Source: Cubamyces lactineus | Lineage: Eukaryota > Basidiomycota > Agaricomycetes > Polyporales > Polyporaceae | Assembly (NCBI GenBank): GCA_022376465.1 | Contig: JACDTU010000004.1 | Location: forward strand, 248,001-312,000 | Reading direction: 5' to 3' | DNA length: 64,000 nucleotides | Shown: positions 39,501-51,809 of the stretch, in pieces | Numbering within the stretch: position 1 is the stretch's first letter | Layout: each line of letters opens with the position of its first letter | Translations under genes and position numbers: made by a program | Notes under the pieces: model-generated | The model's database searches: none | The model's input: the letters and a program-made list of their open reading frames with translations, nothing else | What the model was told of the DNA's origin: nothing

Positions 39501-40008
39501 GACCTGCCACCGCTATCACAAGGTTCGCACATCCTTTCCTCTTCTTTCCCGTTCCCTGTCTGCGATAAGCTTCAGGCATGAGACTTACGCTCTTGCGCAC
39601 GCAGCCGTCGCGCCCACGCCGCGCTTGCCCAGCCTACGAAGCTCGCCGGCCCCACCAGCGCAAACCTTCGTCATCGACAAGACGGGCGAGATGCCCGAGG
39701 GCGCGATGTCGCAGCCGCCGCCACCACGCTCAGGGTCCGGGACGCGTTCGCCCTCTTTGCTCGGCAATGGAAACGGTCTGACGGCGGCGGGGGTGGGGGC
39801 GGTAGTGGCCTCAGGCACCCCTGGGGTAGCGACGCCACCACCATCGCGATTCGCGCCGTACGACTTGGATGCCGACGAGCCCCGTCCGGGGACGCCGCAA
39901 CCTATCAAGGTCACGCGGGCGAAGAAGAAGGGGTCGAGCGGGGGCAAGAAGGAAAAGAAACGGACAGCGAAGTCGGGTAGCACCACGGCGCAGGCAGCGG
40001 CGCCATGA
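36579..40008 (+). CDS. APL5: AP-3 complex subunit delta (adaptin)
   Basis: About ten exons and roughly 900-950 residues, starting MWERTLQDLIRGLRANKKDE, the canonical delta-adaptin N-terminus. HEAT-like trunk repeats follow: MLGYDMSWASFHVVEVMS, IGYLAAAQSFQQDTDVLMLT, LNGLSHIVTPELARDLAPEL, KRSVLALYKAI and MLQGYSGNALARTCVTKL. After the trunk come a charged hinge (GKKAKKGKKKDVGKQKRG) and the delta signature ERLRDDPYYLIDD. The C-terminus is Lys-rich (KVTRAKKKGSSGGKKEKKR). AP-3 moves cargo such as the vacuolar SNARE and alkaline phosphatase from Golgi/endosome to vacuole. The last junction (donor after SQ, acceptor near 39600) was placed so that the frame runs on through VAPTPRLPSL. The gene is convergent with the downstream kinase, with a 417 bp gap. 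Confidence 0.93.
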
Positions 40009-40425
40009 GGACGCACGCACGAACCTCGTTCGTCATCGTACAGGGCCAGAGTGATGTGGATATGCTGAGAATACACATTTGTTTCGATTACTGGTATGCT
40101 GCTGGAAGGCTATGGTATACATCGTTGGTAGTACTGCGGTGCCGGGCAAGAAGGTGCGTCGAGACAGGACGGATGGGAGGGGAGACGGTGGGAATACATG
40201 CATTCGCAGGATTAGCAGGTGCATGGCTAGGTATGTGTAAAGAGAACCGCGAGGCGAGATGAGATGAGGGGAAAGATGTCACGCCCGACGAGCGTGGATG
40301 GGAACAGGGACAAACTGGGAGGCTAGACGACGATCGTCCGAGAGCGGCAAGACGAGGTAAAGTGAGTGAGGATTGTACGAATAAGGACTGATTGTCCGCT
40401 GCGCGCCGGTCAGTCGAGGGACGAC
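40009..40425. other. Convergent 3' gap between AP-3 delta and the kinase
   Basis: Intergenic 3' regions. No coding signal and no clear terminator structure. Confidence 0.5.
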
Positions 40426-42581
<2,156 letters not shown>

Positions 42582-45500
42582 AGGATGAGAAGGCCGGGTG
42601 CGTCACTTAAAAGGTCGTGGATGTGGTCGTGAGGGATATCTAGATCTGGGTGAATGGAGGCGGGGGAATGGAGTGATGCGTGTTGCAAGATCGAGCAGTC
42701 GTCAGAGCGCGTGAAAGAGAGCACGAGGAGCAATGAAAGATAAAACAAGAACGGAGATCAGGCGAGGAGAGGCGCGAGGAGGGAGGGGAAGAGGGAGAGG
42801 GGGAGGTCGAGGAACGGAGAGCGCGAGTTGAACGGGCAGCCAGCCGCGTCCATCCAAATCCGTCCTCCGCTCGCCTATGGCCACAACACGCGCCCGTCTG
42901 CGCGTCTCTCTCTTCCAACACACTCGCCCAAAATACGGCCGTGTATAAAGGCATATGAACAACAAGTGTAGGTTCGAGCGCCCTAAGATTCACTCAGTTG
43001 AATAGGAATAGTCGATGTTGATATATTTCCCGTAGATGGAGTCGCCTGACTGCATTTCTATCAATCCCGGGCTGAACCATAGGGCGAAACGTTAACTCTC
43101 GTAGTTCATTCAGCTTCGGCGAGAGAGAACACCCCTGAGCTTTCTCTATGGGCTATTCATCTGGCTAACTCTTAATCCGAGTGTTGATATTTAGGAATGT
43201 CGGGGAGCAAAAGCTCGAGCATGACACAGCTTTCCCTCTCCAATAAACATGGCCGAATTGCTCCGGATCCGAGTCCCTCTTCCGAGGCGAGTCTGTACCG
43301 AAGAAACAACCCTGAGGCAACAGGAATTATCAACATATATGCCATACAGCCAATGTTGTACATGCAGCGTTCTGACCATGTACCCTAGCAGCGCTCAACG
43401 CCTTTCTTCCCCTAGTACGTATCCCTGTCTTGCTCCATTCCCATGCAACATGACGGAACCATGTTTATGTCGAACAGAGCGCGTTCTGCTGATATTGGTT
43501 TCAGCAATATGTCAAGTCGAAGTCCCAACTGACCATGATATCTCGCTCGTGAAGATTCTTGAGGACCTAGTAAGTTCATTTTCAAGATATTCAGCACCCC
43601 TTGTGTCGAAGGAAGGTATTGCTAGATCCGACAGATACCGACTCAGCAGCTCTCGTATTCGGTTCGGTTCAATGTCAGGCAGATACCGACCAACCTCACC
43701 AGCGTAGAATATCCATCCGTTGATCGAGATCGACGTAATCTTACGCGGCACGTTTGCAAATTCAGCGACGACCTGGAAGTGTCATAACAACCGATACTGC
43801 GAAACCGAAGTCTTCGTTTGCTTTCGCTCCTCTGAACGTTCCGGTACTATAAACCTTGTTCCTGGCTATGTCAGGCAACGTCTATATACGTTGGTTCATC
43901 CAAGAGTAGACTGCCACCGCGATATCTTTGACGGATTTAGAATATACACCTTCGTCCGGTATGTGCCTTGAAACCAGAAGCTGGCTCTTCTGCGATTCTC
44001 CAACCTTGTCCTCTACAGCAAACGAGAGAACTGGCTACTCTGATTGGTAAAATCAACGCGCGTTCGACTGTGCATGTCCACGTTCACGACCTCCTGGCGA
44101 CCGACAACACTCCGGATGCTCCGAGGTTCTCCAGTTCGATCGTCCCGACTCCCGAGCACTGTAGTTAAGATCGATCGGACGCGCCTACTCTGCCACAACG
44201 TCGGGAACAACCTCAGTTGGTTACTAAGCGCCACCAACAGTTCTCACTACCGTATTCTGTCACTATTACAATCCGTTGTGGACCCTTCTCTTGACGATCG
44301 TAACCTGCCTGCGGTGAGCGTAACGCGGTGAAAGAATGATTGACCGGAGAGGCTCTGAGCCACAGCTTAAAGGGGTGCACCAGTGCGCCGGTACCGATCT
44401 ACTGCTTGGACCCACTGTTCTGGAGTGTCCAGAAAAGGAAACCGAGTAAGTTGGACGAATAAACCACACAGCGCACTCGGTCGTCCGAGCGTCCGCATAC
44501 GCACCGATATGTTTGAAAAGAGGGTTGCTGACCATCGATGAGATGCCTTGTGCAGGTAGCTGAGGGAAGACAGGCCACCAGAGAGTATGCCACAGTGCCG
44601 GTCCCGCGCGCCCTACGAGTGGAGAACTCTCCAGTGTCTCGGCTTGAAAGCCTACGGGCCTCGCCAACCGCGGCGTTGGGCCCCTGGCTTTGCTCTCGAC
44701 CGCCATGAGGGGCCGCCTACGTGTCGCCCGCCGTCGCAGATCCTCGCTCGTCTCAGCCCTCCTCGAGGTACCCGGACGCCTGCAATTCGCCCGGGGATCG
44801 ATCACCTGGGCAGATCCCTCACAACCACGAGACGGGAGGGCCCGGCAACCAACGCCCCACGGGAGCGTCACGGCTCCATTCTCTCCTCCCGCGCGAGGTG
44901 CTCGGTGGTTCCGGGAAGTTTTCGACCGCTATTGAATGAGTGGGGGACGCCCGTCGCGCGGGACACAATTGCGCGTGCCCGCTTCCCTGGGTCTAGGAGG
45001 TCGTGCCCGGCTACGGCGGTCGTCTTTCGCCGTAACAACACAAGGTGCGCTACAGCGTGACCCAGCGGATTCCCAACGGAAGATCGGCGATGTCTTCCGC
45101 ACCGCACTGCATCTCTGTCGGAGGCATGACTAACCGCGCGTCCTCGTCTCGAGGCTCGACGGGGCGTCGTCGAGCCCACCCTATCGGCGGATGCATGTGG
45201 CGGAGGGGGCCCGGGCACCTCTTCCAAGGCAGAGTTTCCCAGTCGGCGCATCCGTCTACACATTCCAGGTGCGTGTTCTGTTGAGTGTGTCAGCGGGGAT
45301 GTGTTCGGAGGGGGCGCAGAACATCCGCCCGTGTGAGGGGTTCGCACCGTGCCAGCGGAAAGAGAGCACGTCAGTGTCTGTGTTCCTACCCTTTGTGGGA
45401 GTGACACGACTGCACGACGGTCCCGATTGGCCAGCGCAGGGCTCGAATGAAGTTCAGGGTGCGGGGAGATGAACCGTTATTGCTGGCTGGGATGCCTGTC

Positions 45501-46668
45501 AAATGGAGTTACGGGACAGCTCGTGAGACGAGGATCAACGTCAAGGCCGCCGACTCGCAAATGAACATGCATCGCAAACGATGAAAGCTTGCCATATCTT
45601 CCAATGAGGTAAGATCTGATATCCAGGCTATTGGCATATATGTCCTCGAACTAGACGAGTAACAGATCTACAACACTGACCCCGGCGTCCGTATTGTTAT
45701 TGTGTACAAGCAGACAGGAACTGGTCCTCTCACCGTTACTTCCATGAGTACAACAGACAAAGCAAGCCTCCCGCCTCCACAGACGACACATTCCGCGGAC
45801 GAACTTGCCAGCCAAACTCGACATCTTCCTCGCACTCCTGCACAACAGTAGTCAACAGCGAGGATCGCGCGCTTCCCCTGCCCGATCGAGCTTCATGGCG
45901 CCCCTCGGGGAGCTCGGCGAGGACACAGCGCGGACATAGAACCACATACTCATTCAACTAAGGTACCGCTCCTCGAATGAGTCACGCCCCGCCCCCAAAG
46001 GTCGACTCGGGGACGGGACGATCAAGACGTGCGTGACGTCGTGGAGAGACGGACGCTCGGAGGGAGAATCAAGAAGCCCTCCTCCGACTGGAGAGCTATT
46101 TTCCGTCGCCTTGCGCGATCGCGACGCGCGCCCCCACGTCTGGCACGACCCTTCCACTCTCCACCCCACCTGGTTGCCCCACGTGGCCGGAGCGCGCGCG
46201 AACCCAACGAGATGAGATGCGCTCCAGCGTGTGGGGACGCGCGCGGGGTCTGGCGGCCGGGTCGAAGGTGCCTAATGCCGGCGTGAGCGCGAAAACGAAG
46301 AGTTGGGAACGTAATTTGCGACCTGGGCCGGGTTTCCCAACGCTTTCGCGATCGAGCCCTGTGGAAGTGTGCGACAGAGGGCGTGCCAAGAGCGACGTTA
46401 TCGTGTTCGTGGAATGTTGCTTGAAGGGCTCACCTTCGTCATTCAAAACTAACGTGTGCCGGAATTTACACTTTGCAGACATAAGACCATAAGACTGGAG
46501 ATACAACTGAGAGCGTGATTTAGGATGTGTGATATTTGAGAACCTATTCAAGAACAAGAGCAGGATCGGATGCAGAGTCATATGTAGGATACATCGTCGG
46601 CGATGAGTCCAGGTGACAAGTCAATTCAAAGCATGGCCGTGCGCGAGGGAAAGCATTAGGTTCATGTG
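42582..46668. other. Four-kilobase gene-poor region
   Basis: 42.6-43.0 kb is the C/T-rich leader of the kinase. 43.0-44.3 kb is moderately AT-rich with short frames only. 44.4-45.5 kb is GC-rich and open on both strands, with no motifs. On the minus strand, 46.5-45.7 kb, there is a possible gene start (MSAKCKFRHTLVLNDE, then a GTGAGC donor) and a later Cys-containing frame (VVLCPRCVLAELPEG), but I could not join them in phase, so no gene is called. Confidence 0.4.
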
Positions 46669-48635
46669 CTACTGATACTTGCGATGTTCCTGCACCTCGA
46701 TCGTGAGCAATTGCCGGCGATGGAAGCAGCATGTGAGAAGGCGTACGGGTGCATGTGTGGTCTCGTGATCAACGTGGACGAACGCGCGTCCGACATTGGG
46801 CAGAACCTCTATCTTATCCTGCAAGCTTTGGCTGAGATCGTGCGCCTTCCACAGTGGCGTGTTCGCGTCCATCACGACGTCGACCTCGACGTAATAGTCC
46901 TATTCATAAGTCAGGCATGCCTGCTGCGATAACTAAAAACACGTCCACATACCGGTCCGCTCTACAATGGATTCCCGTCAGCGCCTGACATGACACGAGT
47001 AAACGATATTAACTCACATGATATGCCCGGACGGTGTCGACCTTCTCAATCTCATCGCTGAAGGTGACAGCCTTGTAGATGAGCAACTGGAGGAAGTCAT
47101 GCGGCGCGGACTTCCCCGCAAGGAGCTCAAATTGGTGGTATATCGTCCGAGCCCATGCGGAGATGACGCCGAACGCAATCTATGGATGCAGTAGAGTCAA
47201 TTGTTACGCATATACGGCAGACTGGGTCCGTTGTCCTTACGATGATGGCTCCCATTGGGTCAAGGTCTACGAGTGAAAGAGGAGAGGAGATAAGTCTATG
47301 TATGCTATCCGAAGTCAGCGAAGAAGCACTTACACCACCTCAATTTGCTACCACCCGCGGACATGAGCAGCCCTATTGCGTAAGAACTCTGTTAGCCCTG
47401 ACAGTGCGCCCCTAGTACGCGAAGATCATAAAGTTCTTACCGAAACCGTTGATGAATAGATCATTACGATGGTCTTCCCATAGCATACGTACTTGACTGG
47501 ACGCGCCACGATACCCAAAGCAATACAGGAAGAGTATGAACTTCACGCCTGTACGGATGATAAGCGTCACGGATTTGACTGCGCATATAACCAGCGCTTA
47601 CCTAAAGCAGCACCGACTGAGATCAAAGATGGGACATGGAGCGCGTTGGTGTCATCCCCACTATGCGTAATGAGAGTGCGGGCAGATTCTACGATGACAA
47701 CTAGGTTGACTGAGCCCATCCTGGTGGAGACTGTATCAAACACGGAGCTTCTACACGAGAAGAGAAAGGCACAAACAGGAAGCCTGCGAACTTGTCAGTG
47801 ATACAATTAGCGCAGAGCTTCGCTAAGCTCACCATAGACGATATTGCCGATGGTTTCAAGACGGGAACCGCCGACAGGCCACTTGTTCGCATCTAACCTC
47901 TCGGCCTTTTTGTGTAGCCAGAACAACAAGACGTTGCTTCCAATGTCGAAAACTGAGTCGATGCCCGTTGCCAACAAAGACAAGGACAGAGACGATATAG
48001 CCGCATACACTGGAAGATATCAGACATGACCTCAACAGCAGTGAGTCAAGCCGCTCTCACTTTGCAGAATGCAGAGTGCGAGGTTGGCCAAGAGACTTGC
48101 CCATACGGCAATCTTGATCTATGAATGCGCCACTCGTCGTCAGTACGGTGGCGCCACCGAGCGTACGGAAGGTGACCTACAGGAAGACGCGACTGCTCTT
48201 CTTCAACGCGCGCCTCGCTGGTGTGCTCGTCCATAGACTTGAGTAGGTCATTGATGAGCTAATCGAGAGAGTGGTTAGCGTGACGTGGTGGACCGTCTAG
48301 AAGGAGTGGACGTTACGTTGTTCTGCCGGCGGTGGTAGTGCTCTAGATCCTTTCCCTTGCGTCGCTTGCGCAGGTCGGAGAGCTGTGCATCGTTCTTGTA
48401 CGCGCTGCGGAAGCTGAAAGGATCTTCGACCTGCTTGGGTCCAGATGCCCTCTCGACGTTGTCGAGCTGTTGCAGAAGATCGGGTACCGTTGTGTCGGAA
48501 TGCTACAGGCGACCCGTGAGCACGACAAATGGGAAGTGGTGTGCCCGGAGAGATTACACTGACGGATGACTCTGACTTGGGCATCCGCGGGGGCGTGTGT
48601 GCTTGCGGTGGTGGGTCTGAATTGGAGGTTTGCAT
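46669..48635 (-). CDS. Cation diffusion facilitator, Mn2+-type
   Basis: Multi-exon gene starting MQTSNSDPPPQAHTPPRMP, with a charged cytosolic N-terminus (DLRKRRKGKDLEHYHRRQNN). Six membrane segments are expected, and recognisable pieces are YAAISSLSLSLLATGIDSVF and GSVNLVVIVESARTLI. The two metal sites are DxxxD pairs: DSVFD in the second helix and DHRND in the fifth (WEDHRNDLFINGFG). In CDF/MTP proteins DxxxD at both places marks the manganese group, against HxxxD for zinc. The lumenal-to-cytosolic C-terminal domain (ANTPLWKAHDLSQSLQDKI, RAFVHVDHETTHAP) ends EHRKYQ. Likely role: Mn export into Golgi or vacuole, or out of the cell. Exon 1 was linked at GTAATC to restore HSDTTVPDLLQQL. Confidence 0.85.
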
Positions 48636-49327
48636 GGGCTAGAGGTCGAGGAGGGGCATACGGAGAGCAAGGAGCATAAAAGTGTTGAGCGTCGGGGACG
48701 ATCTGAGGAAGGCCCGACGGACTGGTACTGACCGCGAACTGAAGCGATCCCTGGGGCCGGAGCGTGTCCCAGTCTGTCGGTAAGCCATCTGCCTGCGAAT
48801 CTCATCTCCAGGCGCCCCCTGCGATCTCTGCTCACCTCTTTCGTCAATGGGCTAGCTCTTTCTGGATCAGTGTTCGCACAGGCCGAGGGGACGGTCGATG
48901 GGGGTGGTGGAAGGCTTTTAACGGAGAGAGGCGGGGAGAGAGAGGGAGGGTGCACAGCAGACGCAGGTGCCAGGCTGTATCCCCCTCGGGCGGCTATCCT
49001 GCTCAGGTCCTTCTGGCGGACTCTGAACTGGGCCAAGAGTCCGACACAGCGAGGCATCTTTCTCTGCCTCCATGCGACTCCCTCGGCCACTCAGCTCTAT
49101 TTTCAACCATCCTACTCCTCCTTCTTCTGCGATCATGCGCCGCCGCACAAATGAAGCCCCTACACGAGCCGCGCATGCCATTGGCACAGCGTCGGCTACG
49201 CTCGCAGGGTCGGGGAATGTGTTCTCATCTTATCAGATACTGCCCTAACGTCTCCCATCACTCCCACGTGGTCGAGACTGCGTTCGCATCTACTCATCGA
49301 GTCGTCCGCTTGTCCGCCACAGCGACC
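48636..49327. other. Divergent intergenic region
   Basis: Upstream regions of the Mn transporter and of the small membrane protein. An ATG near 49136 opens a 37-residue frame (MRRRTNEAPTRAAHAIG...) after a C/T-rich run. It might be an upstream ORF or leader exon, but this is unproven. Confidence 0.4.
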
Positions 49328-49664
49328 ATGGTTTCCCAAGAATCTTCCCTCTTTCCCTTGGCAGCCTTCTTAGCACTCCTCCTGTGAATATCGTTCATCA
49401 CCTATGCATGCCAGCGTCGGTCATTAATGCCCTCTTCGATTGTGTCTGCCCCAACACAGCTTCGCCGGCCTCGCGTGGTGCATCCTGTCATCATGCATGG
49501 GTCGCTCGATTCTCTCCGCCGTGTCAGAGCTGTGGGAGATGATTCTGCTCAGCGCACGTTCAAGTGAAGGGGCAAGTAACGTCAGGCGTCGCATGAATCC
49601 TGGACACTTGGACGGCGACGACTTGTTCGAGATGGAAGTCAGAGGAAGATCCCGGATGGGCTGA
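49328..49664 (+). CDS. Small 86-residue single-pass membrane protein
   Basis: Two exons, 49328-49383 and 49460-49664, joined in phase across a 76 bp intron (GTGAAT..ACAG). The N-terminus MVSQESSLFPLAAFLALL continues across the intron into LLFAGLAWCILSSCM, forming one long hydrophobic helix. A short amphipathic or charged tail follows (ELWEMILLSARSSEG, NVRRRMNPGHLDGDDLFEME). No family recognised. It is too short for ordinary frame callers because the two halves are in different frames. The Kozak context is good (GACCATGG). The composition and the continuous hydrophobic run across the junction argue that the splice is real, but the evidence is modest. Confidence 0.5.
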
Positions 49665-50082
49665 GCTTTTCGTCATGGTATGGTAGCCGTTCCGACTATG
49701 TAGTAGCTGCGATGCATTGCACTGTGCTCATGCGTATATCGTCTCCTGCAGGTAGCTTATCTGAACGTTCATTGCTGTGCCACGGAACTTTCTGCGATTC
49801 AGGACGCATTGGGATTCTGCAACAACCAATCGGCACAGCGAGTAAGCAATCGACGACCACCGTCACACCATGGTAAATCACACCAAGCTGGCTTCTTGGA
49901 GCTACCTTGCAGTTTCACTCTCGACTCAAGGGGCGGCTACCTGCGCGCAAGTTGTATGCGTTTCCGCGTCCAAATGAAGCGTGTTTGCCACGTCCGGGGC
50001 ACACAAGACGCTTATATGCGCTCAGGCTTCGAGTACTGGTGCACAGGGCTGCCTGTCACCCCAAAGCCAGCTTGGTTGTTGT

Positions 50083-50129
50083 TCCACATGTGAAGATGAA
50101 GGGACATGGACCTCTACTTCACATGTGGA
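50083..50129. repeat. Perfect 13-bp inverted repeat upstream of a secreted-protein gene
   Basis: The arms 50083-50095 and 50117-50129 (TCCACATGTGAAG and its complement) are perfect, with a 21 nt spacer. Each arm contains the palindrome CACATGTG, an E-box core, so two E-boxes lie 33 bp apart about 270-305 bp before the start codon at 50395. It could be a binding site for a dimeric bHLH factor or a hairpin. Confidence 0.75.
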
Positions 50130-50256
50130 GCGATCGACAACGACGAGCTGCGGTTGGGCGAGTCGAACGTCGAACGAGCCCAGGAGGCGAACAGTGGTCG
50201 GTTCCGTGTCAGCCTTCGATCTGCCCGCCGCTGTTCAACTCCCGCCCGCCCAGGCC

Positions 50257-50262
50257 TATAAA
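50257..50262 (+). promoter_or_regulatory. TATA box of the secreted Ser/Pro-rich protein gene
   Basis: TATAAA in the context GGCCTATAAAGTC lies 138 bp before the ATG at 50395, followed by a C/T-rich leader (CTCCTTTCTCCATCC). This is the layout of a regulated or strongly expressed fungal gene. Confidence 0.7.
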
Positions 50263-50394
50263 GTCGTCGCCGCGCCGTCCTCCTTTCTCCATCCACGCTC
50301 TCTCCTTGACCATTACCATCCACCCCAGAGGCCGTGTTGATCACTGCTTTCGTATTGCTTTCGTACTGCTTTCGCTTCACATCACTAGCCCATC

Positions 50395-51468
50395 ATGAGG
50401 ATCACTCCCAGCTCGTCCTTCATCCTCGCGACGCTTGCGATCTCGTCCTCGTCGTCCAGCCTCGCTGCCCCTACAGAGCACAATTCTCTCGAGCAAAGCG
50501 CCTATCCCTCCTCGTCGCGCATCAGTTCTGCGCTCATGGCAGCTAGAGGGAATACGTACGACATGCAGCTTGGAGGCGACAATAACAAATATGATGGAGG
50601 TTCTCAGTCTAGTGAGTTTTTCTCCCGGAATCTCTTCCCCCGAGTTGCTCAATGGTTATGCATAGTCGCAGATGTACACATGTCGACTCACGATCGGCGA
50701 CAGCTTGGGGGTATTCTTTCCCTGATCAGTAACCTCCCAATCCTCGGCGGTCCTCTAGGCGCCTTGCTCAATGGCATCCTCGCCATCCTGGACTTGCAGA
50801 CGAAGGCAGGGGCTGCTGTGGAATCAATCCCTAAAGTCATCACGCAGGATCAGATACAACAGATCGTGGCGCTGTTGACAGACACTACGGGCCAGTTAGG
50901 CGGTCTCGGTGGCGTGGCTAGTGGTGTTGCAGGCGCTAACACCCGTGCTCGTTCGGTTACTGGTGATACCCCGGGAAATACCCCCTCTGGCTCTTTCATC
51001 GCTTCCACCCCTTCCTCCTCGAGCTCCTCTGTGCAGCCATCGGCGACTAGCGTCAACGCTATGGGTGTTGCTACCCCTCCCACTGTCCCCCCGAGTGTCC
51101 CTGTGGCACCGGTGCTGCCGGTTGGCCAGAATGGGACCGCCCCCGCGTCCCCTCCGCTACCTGCGAACCCGCCTAACACGCCCATCTCTTCGAACGTGCC
51201 TAGGCCTCCTACACCTGCCGGAGCCGCCCCGCTGTCTGGTCCAAGCCCTAGGGATGCGCCGCCTATGTTCCCTGCCTTCAAGGCTGCCGATGTATCTGCG
51301 GCGCCTTCCGCATCCTCGGCTGCGTCTATGGAACCCTGTGCCTCTGCGTCGCCGACTATGACCTCGGATAGCGCTTCGTGCACCTCAATCATGACCGCTT
51401 CCAGCTCCGCGACCATGATGTCTTCCTCCGTAGCTACTGCCTCGTCTACTTCCTCCGCCTCGGCTTAA
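50395..51468 (+). CDS. Secreted Ser/Thr/Pro-rich protein of unknown function
   Basis: Two exons, 50395-50611 and 50666-51468. The intron is 54 bp (GTGAGT..ATAG), so the frame also reads through it. The signal peptide is MRITPSSSFILATLAISS, with a cleavage site near LAAPT. A dibasic HDRRQLGG site may be cut by a Kex2-type protease. A hydrophobic, glycine-rich helix-prone section (LSLISNLPILGGPLGALLNG, ILDLQTKAGAAVESIPK) precedes a long low-complexity tail of Ser, Thr, Pro and Ala, ending MMSSSVATASSTSSASA. The tail is probably heavily O-mannosylated, and a GPI-like hydrophobic end is missing, so the product is likely secreted or wall-bound by other means. No family recognised. GC3 is high and the promoter has a TATA box, consistent with regulated expression. 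Confidence 0.75.
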   Translation: MRITPSSSFILATLAISSSSSSLAAPTEHNSLEQSAYPSSSRISSALMAARGNTYDMQLGGDNNKYDGGSQSSEFFSRNLFPRVAQWLCIVADVHMSTHDRRQLGGILSLISNLPILGGPLGALLNGILAILDLQTKAGAAVESIPKVITQDQIQQIVALLTDTTGQLGGLGGVASGVAGANTRARSVTGDTPGNTPSGSFIASTPSSSSSSVQPSATSVNAMGVATPPTVPPSVPVAPVLPVGQNGTAPASPPLPANPPNTPISSNVPRPPTPAGAAPLSGPSPRDAPPMFPAFKAADVSAAPSASSAASMEPCASASPTMTSDSASCTSIMTASSSATMMSSSVATASSTSSASA

Positions 51469-51809
51469 TCTCACAAACTACCCTACATTCTTTCCCGTGA
51501 TACCCGTACATCACTGCCTCCTATCCCTTAATACGTCACCTCATCCACCCTTAATAGTCGCATGCGGCCTATTTGTACCTACTACCGGGATACGCACAAT
51601 GTAAACGAATAACATGAGCGTAGCCAAGGCCAATGTTTGAGGCATGTGGTTTAGGCTGTGTGTCACACGCAGGGCTGCAGGCTACTATTTCGTCGAAGAG
51701 CACACCACAGAATCTCCAATTGAGTAATATGATACAGCACAACATGCACTATATGCAAGTTGATAACTACAACGGTTCAACGTTCAATGCTTCGCTTAAG
51801 CGCCTGCGT
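51469..51809. other. Convergent 3' gap
   Basis: AT-richer sequence between two convergent genes. No coding signal. Confidence 0.5.

Noticed and set aside
44266..45407. Long frames on both strands in the GC-rich block
   Set aside because: Open on both strands at once, Arg/Pro-rich, no domains. High GC alone explains the lack of stops.
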